Assembly: GCF_000286835.2 (NCBI RefSeq)
Contig: NZ_AJYD02000038.1
Span: forward strand, 62,001 to 126,000
DNA length: 64,000 nt
Direction of reading: 5' to 3'
From: Enterovibrio norvegicus FF-33
GTDB lineage: Bacteria > Pseudomonadota > Gammaproteobacteria > Enterobacterales > Vibrionaceae
Below the pieces are notes generated by a model that ran no database searches, was not told where the DNA came from, and saw nothing but the letters and a program-made list of their open reading frames with translations. The position numbers were made by a program, and so were the translations under genes. Numbering within the stretch: position 1 is the stretch's first letter; each line of letters opens with the position of its first letter. Below, piece by piece: positions 25,577-34,547 of the stretch.

Positions 25577-28072
25577 CTAACCCGCTCGCTTGGTAAGAGA
25601 GGCAAACAGATTTGGAAGAACATCGGGCAGTTGCGTCACACGATCCACTACAGTGTAATGACCTTGCCCAAAGACCTGACAGACATAATTGTCCGCGTTC
25701 GGATCGATCGTCAGGCAATAGGGAATGACGCCCTGACTGCAAAGCTCCTCGACTGCACGTCGGGTATCGGCTTGAAGATAAAGCGGATCACGAACATCAA
25801 TGTCGGCAGGCTCTCCATCACTCACCAATAACAGTAGTTTCTTACGTTGTGGTTGTTCAGCCAAAAATGTTTTGGCATGACGCAACGCTGCGCCCATGCG
25901 TGTCGATAGGCCGCCTTTTATGCCCGCTAGCCGTGATTTGGCAGCATCATCGTATTCATCTTCAAAGTCTTTTACTCTCTGATATTGGACATCATGCCTT
26001 CCATTTGATGAAAACCCGTGTATGGCAAACGCATCACCAATACCATCTAGTGCGCTTGCCAACATGACCGTAGCTTCTTGAGCGACATTGAGAATGGTGC
26101 GGCTCTCAATGTCGTTGGGGATAGCATCAAGTGTTGATTGTGAAAGGTCGAGTAGTACCAATACAGCGAGGTCTCGTTCTTGGCGTTTAAGGCGCTGATC
26201 AATGTTCATGTCTGGGAGTGCGCCACGTCTAAGCTCTTTCATGGCTTCAATGGCCGCGTCTAGGTCCAATCCATCGCCTTCATATTGCTTGCGTAACCGA
26301 ATTAAGCCTTTAGGTTGCAGCGCTTCTACCATAGCCTTAATTCTTCGTACCAAGATTTGACGTTTGGCAATAATACGGTCGATATCTTCAGCATTACCCT
26401 TAGGTACGCGTCTCTCTGTGAGGGTTACCCATGCAGGACGATGCGCATCTAAGCCGTAGTCCCATTCTGGATAGAAAAATGGCGGAGAGGTCCGTTCTTT
26501 TGCTTCTTGTTCATTCATGCTGACATTTTCCGGATCGCCATCTCGGAAAAACTCAGATTCCAGCACCCAAATTTCTTGCGCGTTTTCATCTGCCAATTCG
26601 CAGTCAATTTCGTTCACCATCTCCATGACAGAGACCGTTCGTTTAACCTGGCGTTGGTGTTGGATCTCCCACCGAATGATATCAGCAGTTGTTTTTCGCC
26701 AAAGGTATTGATTGTCGTCTCGATAGACGACAAATGGGCGCAATGACAATGGGGCGACTGACCTTTCACATTCATCTATAACCTTAAGCTCACTAGCCAG
26801 CCAGCAGCCTAACTGTTCAATACCTTCAAAGTGCCCATCAGGCATGTCACGGTTCATCAATGCTGTGAATTTTCTGAGTGATAACTCAACGAGCGGGTGA
26901 GGATGTGTTTCTTCAATGTCCATATTGAGTAAAGCGACGCTGATACATTGAAGCGTTAACATAGGGTTTGAAGATTGTTGTGGAGACTGTCGTATTGAAA
27001 GTAGAGGCGAAGATTGACGGTGAAGCCCTAACCACAGTGATTTAAGACCCGGGAATATCCGTATCGCCAATGCTTCAACGCGGGCATCTTCAAACAATTC
27101 AATGCATACACGTTCAAGGGCGTTGTACTCTTTACTGACACGAGGGCGGCTATATCGAAGATGAGCGGCACAATGGGCTGCCATCGCGCGATACACTTGC
27201 TTTTCTGATTTGCGACAAGGCAATGACGGTGAGTTTGAATGGTCATCGCTATCGATAGCATCCGGTAGAAGAATAACGCCATTTTCAATCGTGGCGACAG
27301 CGTTGCTAATCACACCCGAATTTACTTTCGCGTTTGTTGAATCTTCAATGGCATATCTATCAATATTGCTAATGGCCGTATAGCAGCTGGCAATAGGCCG
27401 CATGAAGAATTCTTTACCCCAAACGGCGCGTAAGAAAAACTGTAATTGTCGCTGAATGTCAGAAAATAGTGTCCCACGACGTTGTTGTTGAAGCACGGTT
27501 TGGCTTTCTGTCGATGATAATGAAAAGTAAGCATCAATAGCCGCAGCATTGTTTGCATGGGCGTTTACCCCAAAATTAGCCCAATACTTGAAACCAGATA
27601 AGGGCAACACATCTAACAACATCGGCGCATTGTCCAATAGCGTTTTTAGATTGCGTGGCGCCTTTAAAGCCAACGTTTCAATGAGTGCCAAATATGCAGT
27701 GAATTCTTCCCATGAGTTTACGTGGGGCGCTACCTTCGGTAAGGACTCCAGAAACTGAATCAATCGCTCTGCACTGACCCATTGCCCCAGTTCAGACAAG
27801 CTATGTAGAACGTTTTTAGTGACATTGTCACTTGTGTCACCATGATGATATTGATAAACGTTAGGGATAGAATAAACCCAAGCTTGAATGAATATATTTG
27901 ATTGTTTATTAGCGATAAATTGTTCAATTTCACTCAAATATTGTCGCAACTCATCCGGACTAAATAAGCGTTGAGCATTATCTAAAGCTTCATTTACAAG
28001 CGTGTTAAGGGCACCATGGCTTTGCAACATTGCCTTGGTTTGCTGAATAGATAAAACTGGCTCGTTTGTCAT
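25577..28072 (-). CDS. cbbO: RuBisCO activase component CbbO (VWA-domain protein)
   Basis: 831 residues from ATG at 28072, with GGGAG eight bases upstream. A long N-terminal region without a named domain is followed by a C-terminal von Willebrand A domain (about 640-831) with the metal-binding MIDAS DLSQS in LVLLDLSQSTL and a later GLSTRMGAALRHA segment. CbbO binds RuBisCO through its VWA domain and works with the AAA+ hexamer CbbQ to pull inhibitory sugar phosphates from the active site. NorD is a relative, but context decides. It lies 33 bases downstream of cbbQ. A perfect matS site occurs inside the coding sequence. Confidence 0.95.
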   Translation of the reverse strand: MTNEPVLSIQQTKAMLQSHGALNTLVNEALDNAQRLFSPDELRQYLSEIEQFIANKQSNIFIQAWVYSIPNVYQYHHGDTSDNVTKNVLHSLSELGQWVSAERLIQFLESLPKVAPHVNSWEEFTAYLALIETLALKAPRNLKTLLDNAPMLLDVLPLSGFKYWANFGVNAHANNAAAIDAYFSLSSTESQTVLQQQRRGTLFSDIQRQLQFFLRAVWGKEFFMRPIASCYTAISNIDRYAIEDSTNAKVNSGVISNAVATIENGVILLPDAIDSDDHSNSPSLPCRKSEKQVYRAMAAHCAAHLRYSRPRVSKEYNALERVCIELFEDARVEALAIRIFPGLKSLWLGLHRQSSPLLSIRQSPQQSSNPMLTLQCISVALLNMDIEETHPHPLVELSLRKFTALMNRDMPDGHFEGIEQLGCWLASELKVIDECERSVAPLSLRPFVVYRDDNQYLWRKTTADIIRWEIQHQRQVKRTVSVMEMVNEIDCELADENAQEIWVLESEFFRDGDPENVSMNEQEAKERTSPPFFYPEWDYGLDAHRPAWVTLTERRVPKGNAEDIDRIIAKRQILVRRIKAMVEALQPKGLIRLRKQYEGDGLDLDAAIEAMKELRRGALPDMNIDQRLKRQERDLAVLVLLDLSQSTLDAIPNDIESRTILNVAQEATVMLASALDGIGDAFAIHGFSSNGRHDVQYQRVKDFEDEYDDAAKSRLAGIKGGLSTRMGAALRHAKTFLAEQPQRKKLLLLVSDGEPADIDVRDPLYLQADTRRAVEELCSQGVIPYCLTIDPNADNYVCQVFGQGHYTVVDRVTQLPDVLPNLFASLTKRAG
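27819..27831. promoter_or_regulatory. matS site inside cbbO
   Basis: GTGACATTGTCAC matches GTGACRNYGTCAC exactly. It lies in the 5' part of the cbbO coding sequence, 9 kb left of dif, so the Calvin cluster itself carries a Ter-macrodomain mark. Confidence 0.85.
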
Positions 28073-28105
28073 GGTCTTCGCTCCCTCAATCAACCTCTTA
28101 TTTAG

Positions 28106-28927
28106 TTAGAAGCATCCCGATACGGTCGCATCCAAGGTCTCACGAATATCAGGGTCATCGCTCAATGGACGAACTAGGGCCATATGACACGCTGAAATGG
28201 CAGGTATCCCTTGAGAGATCAGTTGAGCGGTGTAAACCAGAAGCCGTGTAGAAATGCCTTCGGTTAACCCATGTCCCACTAGGTTTCTGGCATGACGCGC
28301 GATTTGAATGAGCCGACGCGCTGTATCTTGATCAATGCCAGTTTCATGACAGACAATCTGCATTTCGGTTTCTTCGTCAGGATAGGTAAATTCCAACGCG
28401 GCAAAGCGCTGCTTGGTGGACGTTTTCAGATCTTTCATCAAGGTCTGATAGCCGGGGTTGTAAGAAATCACCAGCTGGAAATCTGGATGAGCGGTTAGCA
28501 GTTCGCCTTTCTTTTCTAACGATAACGATCGCCTATAGTCTGTCAGCGAGTGAATCGCGACCGTGGTATCTTGCCGAGCTTCAACCACTTCATCGAGATA
28601 ACAAATTGCGCCTATACGAGCAGCGAGGGTAAGCGGACCGTCTTGCCAATATGTTCCGTTGGCATCAAGCAAGTAGCGGCCAATAAGATCAGAAGCCGTC
28701 ATGTCTTCATGGCAGGAAATGGTAATTAATGGTCTACCTAAACGCCATGCCATATGTTCAATAAAACGCGTTTTCCCACAGCCTGTAGGACCTTTTAGCA
28801 TCATAGGAATACGGGACTGATAGGCGGCTTGATATAGCGTAATCTCGTCACCTGCTTCCTGATAGTAGGGTTCTTTGTCAATGGTGTATTGATGATGCGA
28901 AGGCATCGCTTGTATTGGTTGAGTCAT
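28106..28927 (-). CDS. cbbQ: RuBisCO activase AAA+ ATPase CbbQ
   Basis: 273 residues. Walker A is KGPTGCGKTRF near residue 45, Walker B is ICYLDEVVEAR, and sensor-like VISYNPGYQ follows; the C-terminal helical domain contains GHGLTEGISTRLLVYTAQLI, typical of CbbQ/NirQ/NorQ MoxR-type ATPases. Together with CbbO it remodels inhibited RuBisCO at the expense of ATP. GGAGG precedes the start. It follows cbbS after 108 bases that include an attenuator-like hairpin and is followed closely by cbbO. Confidence 0.96.
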   Translation of the reverse strand: MTQPIQAMPSHHQYTIDKEPYYQEAGDEITLYQAAYQSRIPMMLKGPTGCGKTRFIEHMAWRLGRPLITISCHEDMTASDLIGRYLLDANGTYWQDGPLTLAARIGAICYLDEVVEARQDTTVAIHSLTDYRRSLSLEKKGELLTAHPDFQLVISYNPGYQTLMKDLKTSTKQRFAALEFTYPDEETEMQIVCHETGIDQDTARRLIQIARHARNLVGHGLTEGISTRLLVYTAQLISQGIPAISACHMALVRPLSDDPDIRETLDATVSGCF

Positions 28928-28960
28928 TACTGGCCTCCGTGTTGTGATGTCATCTTGGCG

Positions 28961-29010
28961 GGAAAAAGGACTGGGTCAGAACGGGAGTGGATAGAATACT
29001 CTGCCCAGTC
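28961..29010 (-). terminator. Attenuator-like hairpin between cbbS and cbbQ
   Basis: On the minus strand GACTGGGCAG (29010-29001) pairs with CTGACCCAGTC (28979-28969) with one bulge and a 21-base loop, followed by CTTTTT. It probably ends most transcripts after cbbLS and lets a fraction through to cbbQO. Confidence 0.65.
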
Positions 29011-29035
29011 AAAGGACTTATCATGAAAAAATTGG

Positions 29036-29395
29036 CTATTCGAAACCAGGGGCCCGATAAATCACCATCGATGCCCCCTGACTTTGCGCCAAGTTGTCGT
29101 ATCCCACTAATCTCACGTGGTGATCAGGGTTTAAGTTATGGCAAAGCTGTGCCTCGTTGAGAATGGTATCCACATCAGTTTCACCAAACATCGGCAACTT
29201 CCACATGTACCAATACGCACCACTGGCTTCCTCTGGCTCCGAATGCTCAATAGCAGGGTTCCAACCTTTGCTGACAATGTATTGCACTTGTCGACGGATC
29301 TGCTCGGCGGTCATCCGCGGCAGATAAGAAAACGTTTCAAATTTTCGGCTATGTTTGTCCGTTAAACGCGACGGGTAATCCATCACTTCGCTCAT
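29036..29395 (-). CDS. cbbS: RuBisCO small subunit CbbS
   Basis: 119 residues, length and pattern of form I small subunits: [23 protein letters not shown] near the N-terminus (in outline), [27 protein letters not shown] in the middle and [10 protein letters not shown] near the end. It caps the L8S8 hexadecamer and is needed for carboxylase activity. GGAG stands seven bases before ATG at 29395. It follows cbbL by 61 bases. No carboxysome shell genes are near, in agreement with a cytosolic enzyme. Confidence 0.97.
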   Translation of the reverse strand: MSEVMDYPSRLTDKHSRKFETFSYLPRMTAEQIRRQVQYIVSKGWNPAIEHSEPEEASGAYWYMWKLPMFGETDVDTILNEAQLCHNLNPDHHVRLVGYDNLAQSQGASMVIYRAPGFE

Positions 29396-29456
29396 GGTAT
29401 GGCTCCTTTAATACTTGGTATTGTCACTCTTCACGTTATGCATAATCGACAGAGGA

Positions 29457-30875
29457 TCAGGCATGAACGACATCCAGCTTGTCGACGGTATCAAATTCAA
29501 ATTTGACCTCTTTCCATGTTTCCATCGCCGCTTTTAATTCCGGGCTATGTTTGGCGGCGGCGGTAAGAATGTCTTTCCCTTCGCGCTCAAGTTCACGGCC
29601 TTCGTTTCTCGCTTGCGTACAGGCTTCTAATGCAACACGGTTTGCCGCTGCACCTGCTGCATTACCCCAAGGGTGACCGAGTGTGCCTCCACCAAATTGG
29701 AAGATGGCATCATCACCGAAAATCGACACCAGCGCCGGCATATGCCATACATGGATTCCCCCTGAAGCCACGGGTAATACGCCGGGCATAGAACCAAAAT
29801 CTTGATCGAAGAAAATACCTCGTGAGCGATCTTCTTTAATGAAACGATCACGCATGATGTCAATCCAACCCAGCGTCGCTTCTCTGTCTCCTTCGAGTTT
29901 ACCCACCACGGTTCCTGAGTGAAGGTGATCACCGCCTGATAGACGAAGACATTTCGACAGCACCCGAAAATGAATGCCATGACGCGGATTTCTATCTAAT
30001 ACGGCGTGCATCGCTCGGTGAATGTGCAACAACATGCCATTCTCGCGGCACCAGTTCGCGAGTCCCGTGTTAGCGGTAAAACCTGCCGTCAGGAAGTCAT
30101 GCATGATGATGGGCATATCGAGTTCTTTGGCGAACTCGGCACGGCGGTACATTTCTTCTGGAGTAGCGGCGGTAACATTGAGGTAATGTCCTTTGCGTTC
30201 GCCAGTTTCTCGCTCAGCGCGATGAATGGCTTCCGCGACATATTCGAATCGATCACGCCAGCGCATAAAGGGTTGAGAGTTAACATTCTCATCATCTTTG
30301 GTGAAATCAAGCCCTCCGCGTAGGCCTTCATAGCAAGCTCGTCCGTAGTTCTTGGCGGAAAGGCCCAGTTTTGGTTTAATCGTGCAGCCAAGCAGGGCGC
30401 GTCCATATTTGTTCATTTTGTCGCGCTCAACTTGAATACCATTTGGCGGTCCGCCACAGGTTTTCACATAAGCAATTGGGAAGCGCACGTCTTCTAAGCG
30501 CAAACCTCTCAGTGCTTTAAAGCCAAATACGTTACCCACGAGAGAAGTCAGCACATTGACCACTGAGCCTTCTTCGAACAGATCGATGGGGTAAGCCACA
30601 AAAGCATAAAAAGCGGTATCGTCTCCAGGCACATCCTCAATGGCATAGGCACGTCCTTTGTAGTAGTCGAGATCGGTAAGTAGATCTGTCCATACCGTTG
30701 TCCACGTACCTGTTGATGATTCTGCCGCAACTGCTGCTGCGGCTTCTTCGCGAGGGACACCCGGTTGAGGCTCAATTTTAAAGCAGGCGAGAATATCAGT
30801 ATCTGCGGGTATGTAGTCAGGCATCCAATATGTATCGCGATAATCCTTCACGCCAGCTTGATAACTTTTAGCCAT
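29457..30875 (-). CDS. cbbL: RuBisCO large subunit CbbL (form I, probably IA non-carboxysomal)
   Basis: 472 residues. Catalytic elements are complete: Lys167 in TIKPKLG, the lysine to be carbamylated at 193 with Asp195 and Glu196 in GLDFTKDDE, His286 in HIHRAMH, His319, loop-6 Lys326 in [10 protein letters not shown], and [10 protein letters not shown] near 400. All correspond to the spinach positions with a constant offset of eight. The N-terminus ([20 protein letters not shown]) is of the form IA type of sulfur-oxidising and purple gammaproteobacteria. It fixes CO2 onto ribulose-1,5-bisphosphate. It heads cbbLSQO; AAGGAAAA precedes the start. The IAq assignment rests on linkage with cbbQ/cbbO and lack of carboxysome genes. 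Confidence 0.98.
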   Translation of the reverse strand: MAKSYQAGVKDYRDTYWMPDYIPADTDILACFKIEPQPGVPREEAAAAVAAESSTGTWTTVWTDLLTDLDYYKGRAYAIEDVPGDDTAFYAFVAYPIDLFEEGSVVNVLTSLVGNVFGFKALRGLRLEDVRFPIAYVKTCGGPPNGIQVERDKMNKYGRALLGCTIKPKLGLSAKNYGRACYEGLRGGLDFTKDDENVNSQPFMRWRDRFEYVAEAIHRAERETGERKGHYLNVTAATPEEMYRRAEFAKELDMPIIMHDFLTAGFTANTGLANWCRENGMLLHIHRAMHAVLDRNPRHGIHFRVLSKCLRLSGGDHLHSGTVVGKLEGDREATLGWIDIMRDRFIKEDRSRGIFFDQDFGSMPGVLPVASGGIHVWHMPALVSIFGDDAIFQFGGGTLGHPWGNAAGAAANRVALEACTQARNEGRELEREGKDILTAAAKHSPELKAAMETWKEVKFEFDTVDKLDVVHA

Positions 30876-31404
30876 AATATTTTCCTTTTATGTATTTGGA
30901 GACTGTTTCGCCATCCACTTGTTGGCTTGGTTTAATTGTTGGTGATAAAGAGATTGAAGTGAAATAGCATCTACTTATACCTACGATAAATATTAATATC
31001 GAGTAGGGTGGTGATATATATTCTGAGAGGTACTTATCACTATCTTATTGATTTATATAGGAGGGTTTTTATCATCCCACATTAGACAAAAGTGAATTCC
31101 CACTGTGCTGGTGGATTATCAAGTCATTGATTTTAAATCATATAACTCAGTATCTACATGGCTTATAAGTGTAGCTTATCCTTATCTTTGTTATTTCTGA
31201 TTGGTGTGAGTGACGTTTCACCCTTATTGTGATTTCACTAGGGGAATGCATATTGCTTAAAGTTTTATATTTTTTAAACCAATTTGTCATCTATTTATCA
31301 AATATAAAATAGAAGCCAAATATATTAATAGTGATGATTAATACAATATGACAGAGGCTATTTTCAGATAAAAATTTTCAAATACAGCAAGCAAGGAGAG
31401 AATA
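30876..31404. promoter_or_regulatory. Shared divergent control region of cbbLSQO and fba-prk-fbp
   Basis: 529 AT-rich bases between cbbL and the aldolase gene, with no supported gene. It must contain both cbb promoters. An interrupted palindrome lies at 30981-31006. Runs of T and A (31260-31400) precede the aldolase gene, which has a clear AAGGAG. CbbR sites are expected here but the degenerate TNA-N7-TNA pattern cannot be placed uniquely by eye. Confidence 0.7.
30981..31006. promoter_or_regulatory. Candidate CbbR operator
   Basis: CGATA (30984-30988) and TATCG (30997-31001) face each other across AATATTAA, and outer CTAC/GTAG extend the symmetry imperfectly. It lies 106-131 bases upstream of cbbL, a plausible activator position for a LysR protein. 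Confidence 0.4.
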
Positions 31405-32469
31405 ATGGCATTGATCAGCTTAAGGCAATTACTCGACCACGCAGCCGAGCACAGTTACGGTGTTCCGGCGTTCAACGTGAATAACATGGAACAAGTTCAC
31501 GCTATCATGCAGGCCGCAGAAGCGTGTGACAGTCCTGTCATTTTGCAAGCATCGGCTGGGGCGCGAACTTATGCTGGCGCAGGCTTTTTACGTCATCTTA
31601 TGTTGGCGGCTGTTGAGCAATGGCCCTCTATTCCGATTGTGGTACATCAAGATCACGGCGCTTCACTGGCCGTTTGCCTTCAGTCTGTTCAGCAAGGATT
31701 TACCTCCGTCATGATGGATGGCTCGTTGCTGGAAGACATGAAAACGCCAGCGAGTTATGAATATAACGCCGATATCACGCGTCGAGTCGTTGAGATGTCA
31801 CACGCTGGTGGTGTGTCAGTAGAAGGCGAGTTGGGTTGTTTGGGATCACTGGAAACCGGCACAGCCGGAGAAGAAGATGGCTCTGGTGCTGAAGGTGTAC
31901 TTAGTCACGATCAGTTGCTGACCGATCCTGAAGAAGCCTTAATGTTTGTTCAACAAACAGGGGTTGATGCGTTGGCCATTGCCATTGGCACCAGTCATGG
32001 CGCATACAAATTTAGCCGACCGCCAACGGGCGATATTCTTGCCATTGACCGAATCAAAGCCATACATGCGATGATCCCCGACACGCACTTGGTCATGCAT
32101 GGTTCTTCCTCTGTCCCTCAAGACTGGCTAGAAATTATCAACGAACATGGCGGCGAAATGGGAGAAACCTATGGCGTTCCCGTCAGTGAAATTGTTGAAG
32201 GCATTAGACATGGCGTGCGAAAGGTCAATATAGATACCGATCTTCGCATGGCAAGCACTGGTGCTGTGCGACGTTTTCTAGCGAACAATCCTAGCAATTT
32301 TGATCCGCGTAAGTTTCTGTCCGCCGCAACACAAGCCATGCAAACACTCTGTCAAGAACGCTATGAGGCATTTGGTTGCGCAGGAATGGCATCAAAAATC
32401 ACGCCAACAAATTTAGAGGTCATGGCATTTCGTTATGCAAATGGCGAGCTAACGCCGTCTTTCCATTGA
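31405..32469 (+). CDS. cbbA: Class II fructose-1,6-bisphosphate aldolase, Calvin-cycle type
   Basis: 354 residues. Zinc ligands are visible in VHQDHGAS (near 82), [17 protein letters not shown] and [18 protein letters not shown] binds the phosphate. The 350-residue size with the insert [13 protein letters not shown] corresponds to the Calvin-cycle subtype found in cbb operons. It condenses glyceraldehyde-3-phosphate with DHAP to fructose bisphosphate and, with erythrose-4-phosphate, makes sedoheptulose-1,7-bisphosphate. AAGGAG stands before the start. It is the first gene of the rightward cbb operon. Confidence 0.95.
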   Translation: MALISLRQLLDHAAEHSYGVPAFNVNNMEQVHAIMQAAEACDSPVILQASAGARTYAGAGFLRHLMLAAVEQWPSIPIVVHQDHGASLAVCLQSVQQGFTSVMMDGSLLEDMKTPASYEYNADITRRVVEMSHAGGVSVEGELGCLGSLETGTAGEEDGSGAEGVLSHDQLLTDPEEALMFVQQTGVDALAIAIGTSHGAYKFSRPPTGDILAIDRIKAIHAMIPDTHLVMHGSSSVPQDWLEIINEHGGEMGETYGVPVSEIVEGIRHGVRKVNIDTDLRMASTGAVRRFLANNPSNFDPRKFLSAATQAMQTLCQERYEAFGCAGMASKITPTNLEVMAFRYANGELTPSFH

Positions 32470-32518
32470 ATCAGGATTAGAGATTGAAAATACGAGAAAT
32501 ACGCCAAGGAGTGCAATT

Positions 32519-33445
32519 ATGTCAGTTAAACATCCTATTGTTGCTGTGACAGGATCATCTGGAGCAGGGACATCGACGGTGAAAAATGCCATGGAGCAAA
32601 TATTCCGTCGCAATCATTTTGATGCCGCAGTGATTGAGGGCGATAGTTATCACCGCTATGACAGAGTCGAGATGCGCGAGCGGCTAAAACGCGCTTACGA
32701 AAAAGGCAAAAATTTGAGTCATTTTGGTTCCGACGGCAATGATTTCGTTGAGCTCGAAAAAACCTTTAAAGCCTATTCTGAATCGGGCACGGCACTTCGT
32801 CGATACTACATTCACAATGAAGAAGAAGCATTGCTTCACAGCCAGAAAGTCGGGACGTTTACGCCTTGGACACCCATTCCTGAAGGCTCTGATCTTTTAT
32901 TCTATGAAGGTTTGCATGGCGGAGTGGTGACAGAGAAAAGCAACGTGGCGCGGTTTGTCGATTTGTTGATCGGTGTGGTTCCCATTGTGAATTTAGAATG
33001 GATACAGAAAATTCATCGTGACACACATGTGCGGGGTTACAGCCGTGAAGCCGTGACGGACACCATTCTTCGTCGCATGCATGATTATGTGCACTTTATT
33101 ACGCCACAGTTTTCACTAACGGATATCAATTTTCAGCGTGTTCCTATGGTGGATACCTCTAACCCATTTATCGCCCGTGATATTCCTACGTTGGATGAAA
33201 GCATGGTAGTGATTCGCTTTAGAGATCCAAAGAAAACGGGCGTCGATTTTTCGAATCTGCTCAACATGGTTCATGGTTCATTTATGTCACGTCGCAACAA
33301 CATTGTCGTCCCAGGCGGCAAGATGGGATTAGCGATGGAGTTGATTATGCAGCCACTGATCGAAGAGCTGGTTTTGAACGGTTCAAATCGTGTAAGTGTT
33401 GCCACAACCCATGACAGATTCGCCAAACGCGAGCCAGCAATTTAA
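32519..33445 (+). CDS. cbbP: Phosphoribulokinase (bacterial class I)
   Basis: 308 residues. The P-loop is [22 protein letters not shown] supplies the catalytic Asp region; HFGSDGNDF and LFYEGLHGG are the substrate and Walker B segments of class I PRK. It phosphorylates ribulose-5-phosphate to RuBP, the step that with RuBisCO defines the Calvin cycle. Length fits the about 290-residue class I enzymes. Many vibrios and enterics carry a housekeeping PrkB paralogue of unclear role; here the position between aldolase and FBPase genes argues for a true CBB enzyme. AAGGAG precedes the start. Confidence 0.95.
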   Translation: MSVKHPIVAVTGSSGAGTSTVKNAMEQIFRRNHFDAAVIEGDSYHRYDRVEMRERLKRAYEKGKNLSHFGSDGNDFVELEKTFKAYSESGTALRRYYIHNEEEALLHSQKVGTFTPWTPIPEGSDLLFYEGLHGGVVTEKSNVARFVDLLIGVVPIVNLEWIQKIHRDTHVRGYSREAVTDTILRRMHDYVHFITPQFSLTDINFQRVPMVDTSNPFIARDIPTLDESMVVIRFRDPKKTGVDFSNLLNMVHGSFMSRRNNIVVPGGKMGLAMELIMQPLIEELVLNGSNRVSVATTHDRFAKREPAI

Positions 33446-33455
33446 GGAGTTCAGT

Positions 33456-34508
33456 ATGAGAAAGGGCATGACGTTTACACGCTTTATTATCGAAGAGCAG
33501 CGCCGAATTCCAGAATCGACTGGGGAGTTTACTTTGTTACTCAGTGCCATTGTCACCGCGTGCAAAGAAATATCAGATGACGTAAATCGCGGCCAACTGA
33601 TTAACGTTCTTGGCAGCGCCGAAACTGAAAACGTTCAAGGTGAGACACAGAAGAAACTCGATATTATCTCTAACGACATCATGTTACGCGCACTGGAATG
33701 GTCGGGTCATCTCGCAGGTATGGCCTCGGAAGAGATGGAAGAGGTCTATCCCATCCCCTCGAAATACCCCACGGGAAAATACTTGTTGGTTTTTGATCCG
33801 CTGGATGGTTCTTCAAACACCGAGGTTAATGTTTCGATAGGTACTATTTTTTCGATTTTGCGTTGCCCAGAAAACATTTCTGCGCCACGTGAAGAGCACT
33901 TTCTACAACCTGGCGTTCGGCAAGTCTGCGCGGGATATGTGCTTTATGGTCCCGCAACGAATTTGGTGCTCACGACAGGTCAGGGGGTTAACGGGTTCAC
34001 ACTCGACCAAGATATTGGCGAGTTCATCTTGACGCACCCAAAGTTGCAAATCCCAGAATCGACCAGTGAATTCGCAATCAATATGTCCAATCAGCGTCAC
34101 TGGGAACCAGCCGTTAAACGCTACATCGATGAAGTTGTTGCTGGAGCAGATGGTCCGCGAGGACGAGATTTCAATACGAGATGGGTAGCATCCATGGTGG
34201 CAGAAGTTCACAGAATTCTGATGCGCGGCGGCATTTTCATGTACCCCAGAGACAATAGAGAGAATGTAAAAGAGGGAAGGTTGCGCTTATTGTACGAAGC
34301 CAACCCGATGAGTTTTATCATTGAACAAGCGGGCGGCGCTTCAACAACGGGTCGTGAAAGAGTGATGGGAGTTTGCCCGGATAAACTTCATCAACGTATT
34401 CCCGTTATGCTCGGCGCAAAGGAAGAAGTAGATCGCATTGACCGCTATCACACTGAAATGGATGAAGAAATAGAGTCAGAGTCACCATTTCGACAAGAGG
34501 CTAATTGA
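33456..34508 (+). CDS. cbbF: Class I fructose-1,6-bisphosphatase
   Basis: 350 residues from ATG at 33456 ([15 protein letters not shown]), preceded by AAGGAG that overlaps the prk stop; the frame extends upstream but inside prk. Metal site [25 protein letters not shown] and [15 protein letters not shown] are the class I signatures. It dephosphorylates fructose-1,6-bisphosphate for RuBP regeneration and gluconeogenesis. Some proteobacterial enzymes also accept sedoheptulose bisphosphate; whether this one does cannot be read from sequence. Confidence 0.96.
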   Translation: MRKGMTFTRFIIEEQRRIPESTGEFTLLLSAIVTACKEISDDVNRGQLINVLGSAETENVQGETQKKLDIISNDIMLRALEWSGHLAGMASEEMEEVYPIPSKYPTGKYLLVFDPLDGSSNTEVNVSIGTIFSILRCPENISAPREEHFLQPGVRQVCAGYVLYGPATNLVLTTGQGVNGFTLDQDIGEFILTHPKLQIPESTSEFAINMSNQRHWEPAVKRYIDEVVAGADGPRGRDFNTRWVASMVAEVHRILMRGGIFMYPRDNRENVKEGRLRLLYEANPMSFIIEQAGGASTTGRERVMGVCPDKLHQRIPVMLGAKEEVDRIDRYHTEMDEEIESESPFRQEAN

Positions 34509-34547
34509 TTCCGATTTTTATGGCGCTGATATCACACCGGAGGTGTT

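Noticed and set aside
25577-28072. NorD/nitric-oxide reductase accessory protein
   Set aside because: VWA protein family is shared, but immediate linkage to cbbLSQ and lack of norBC favour CbbO.
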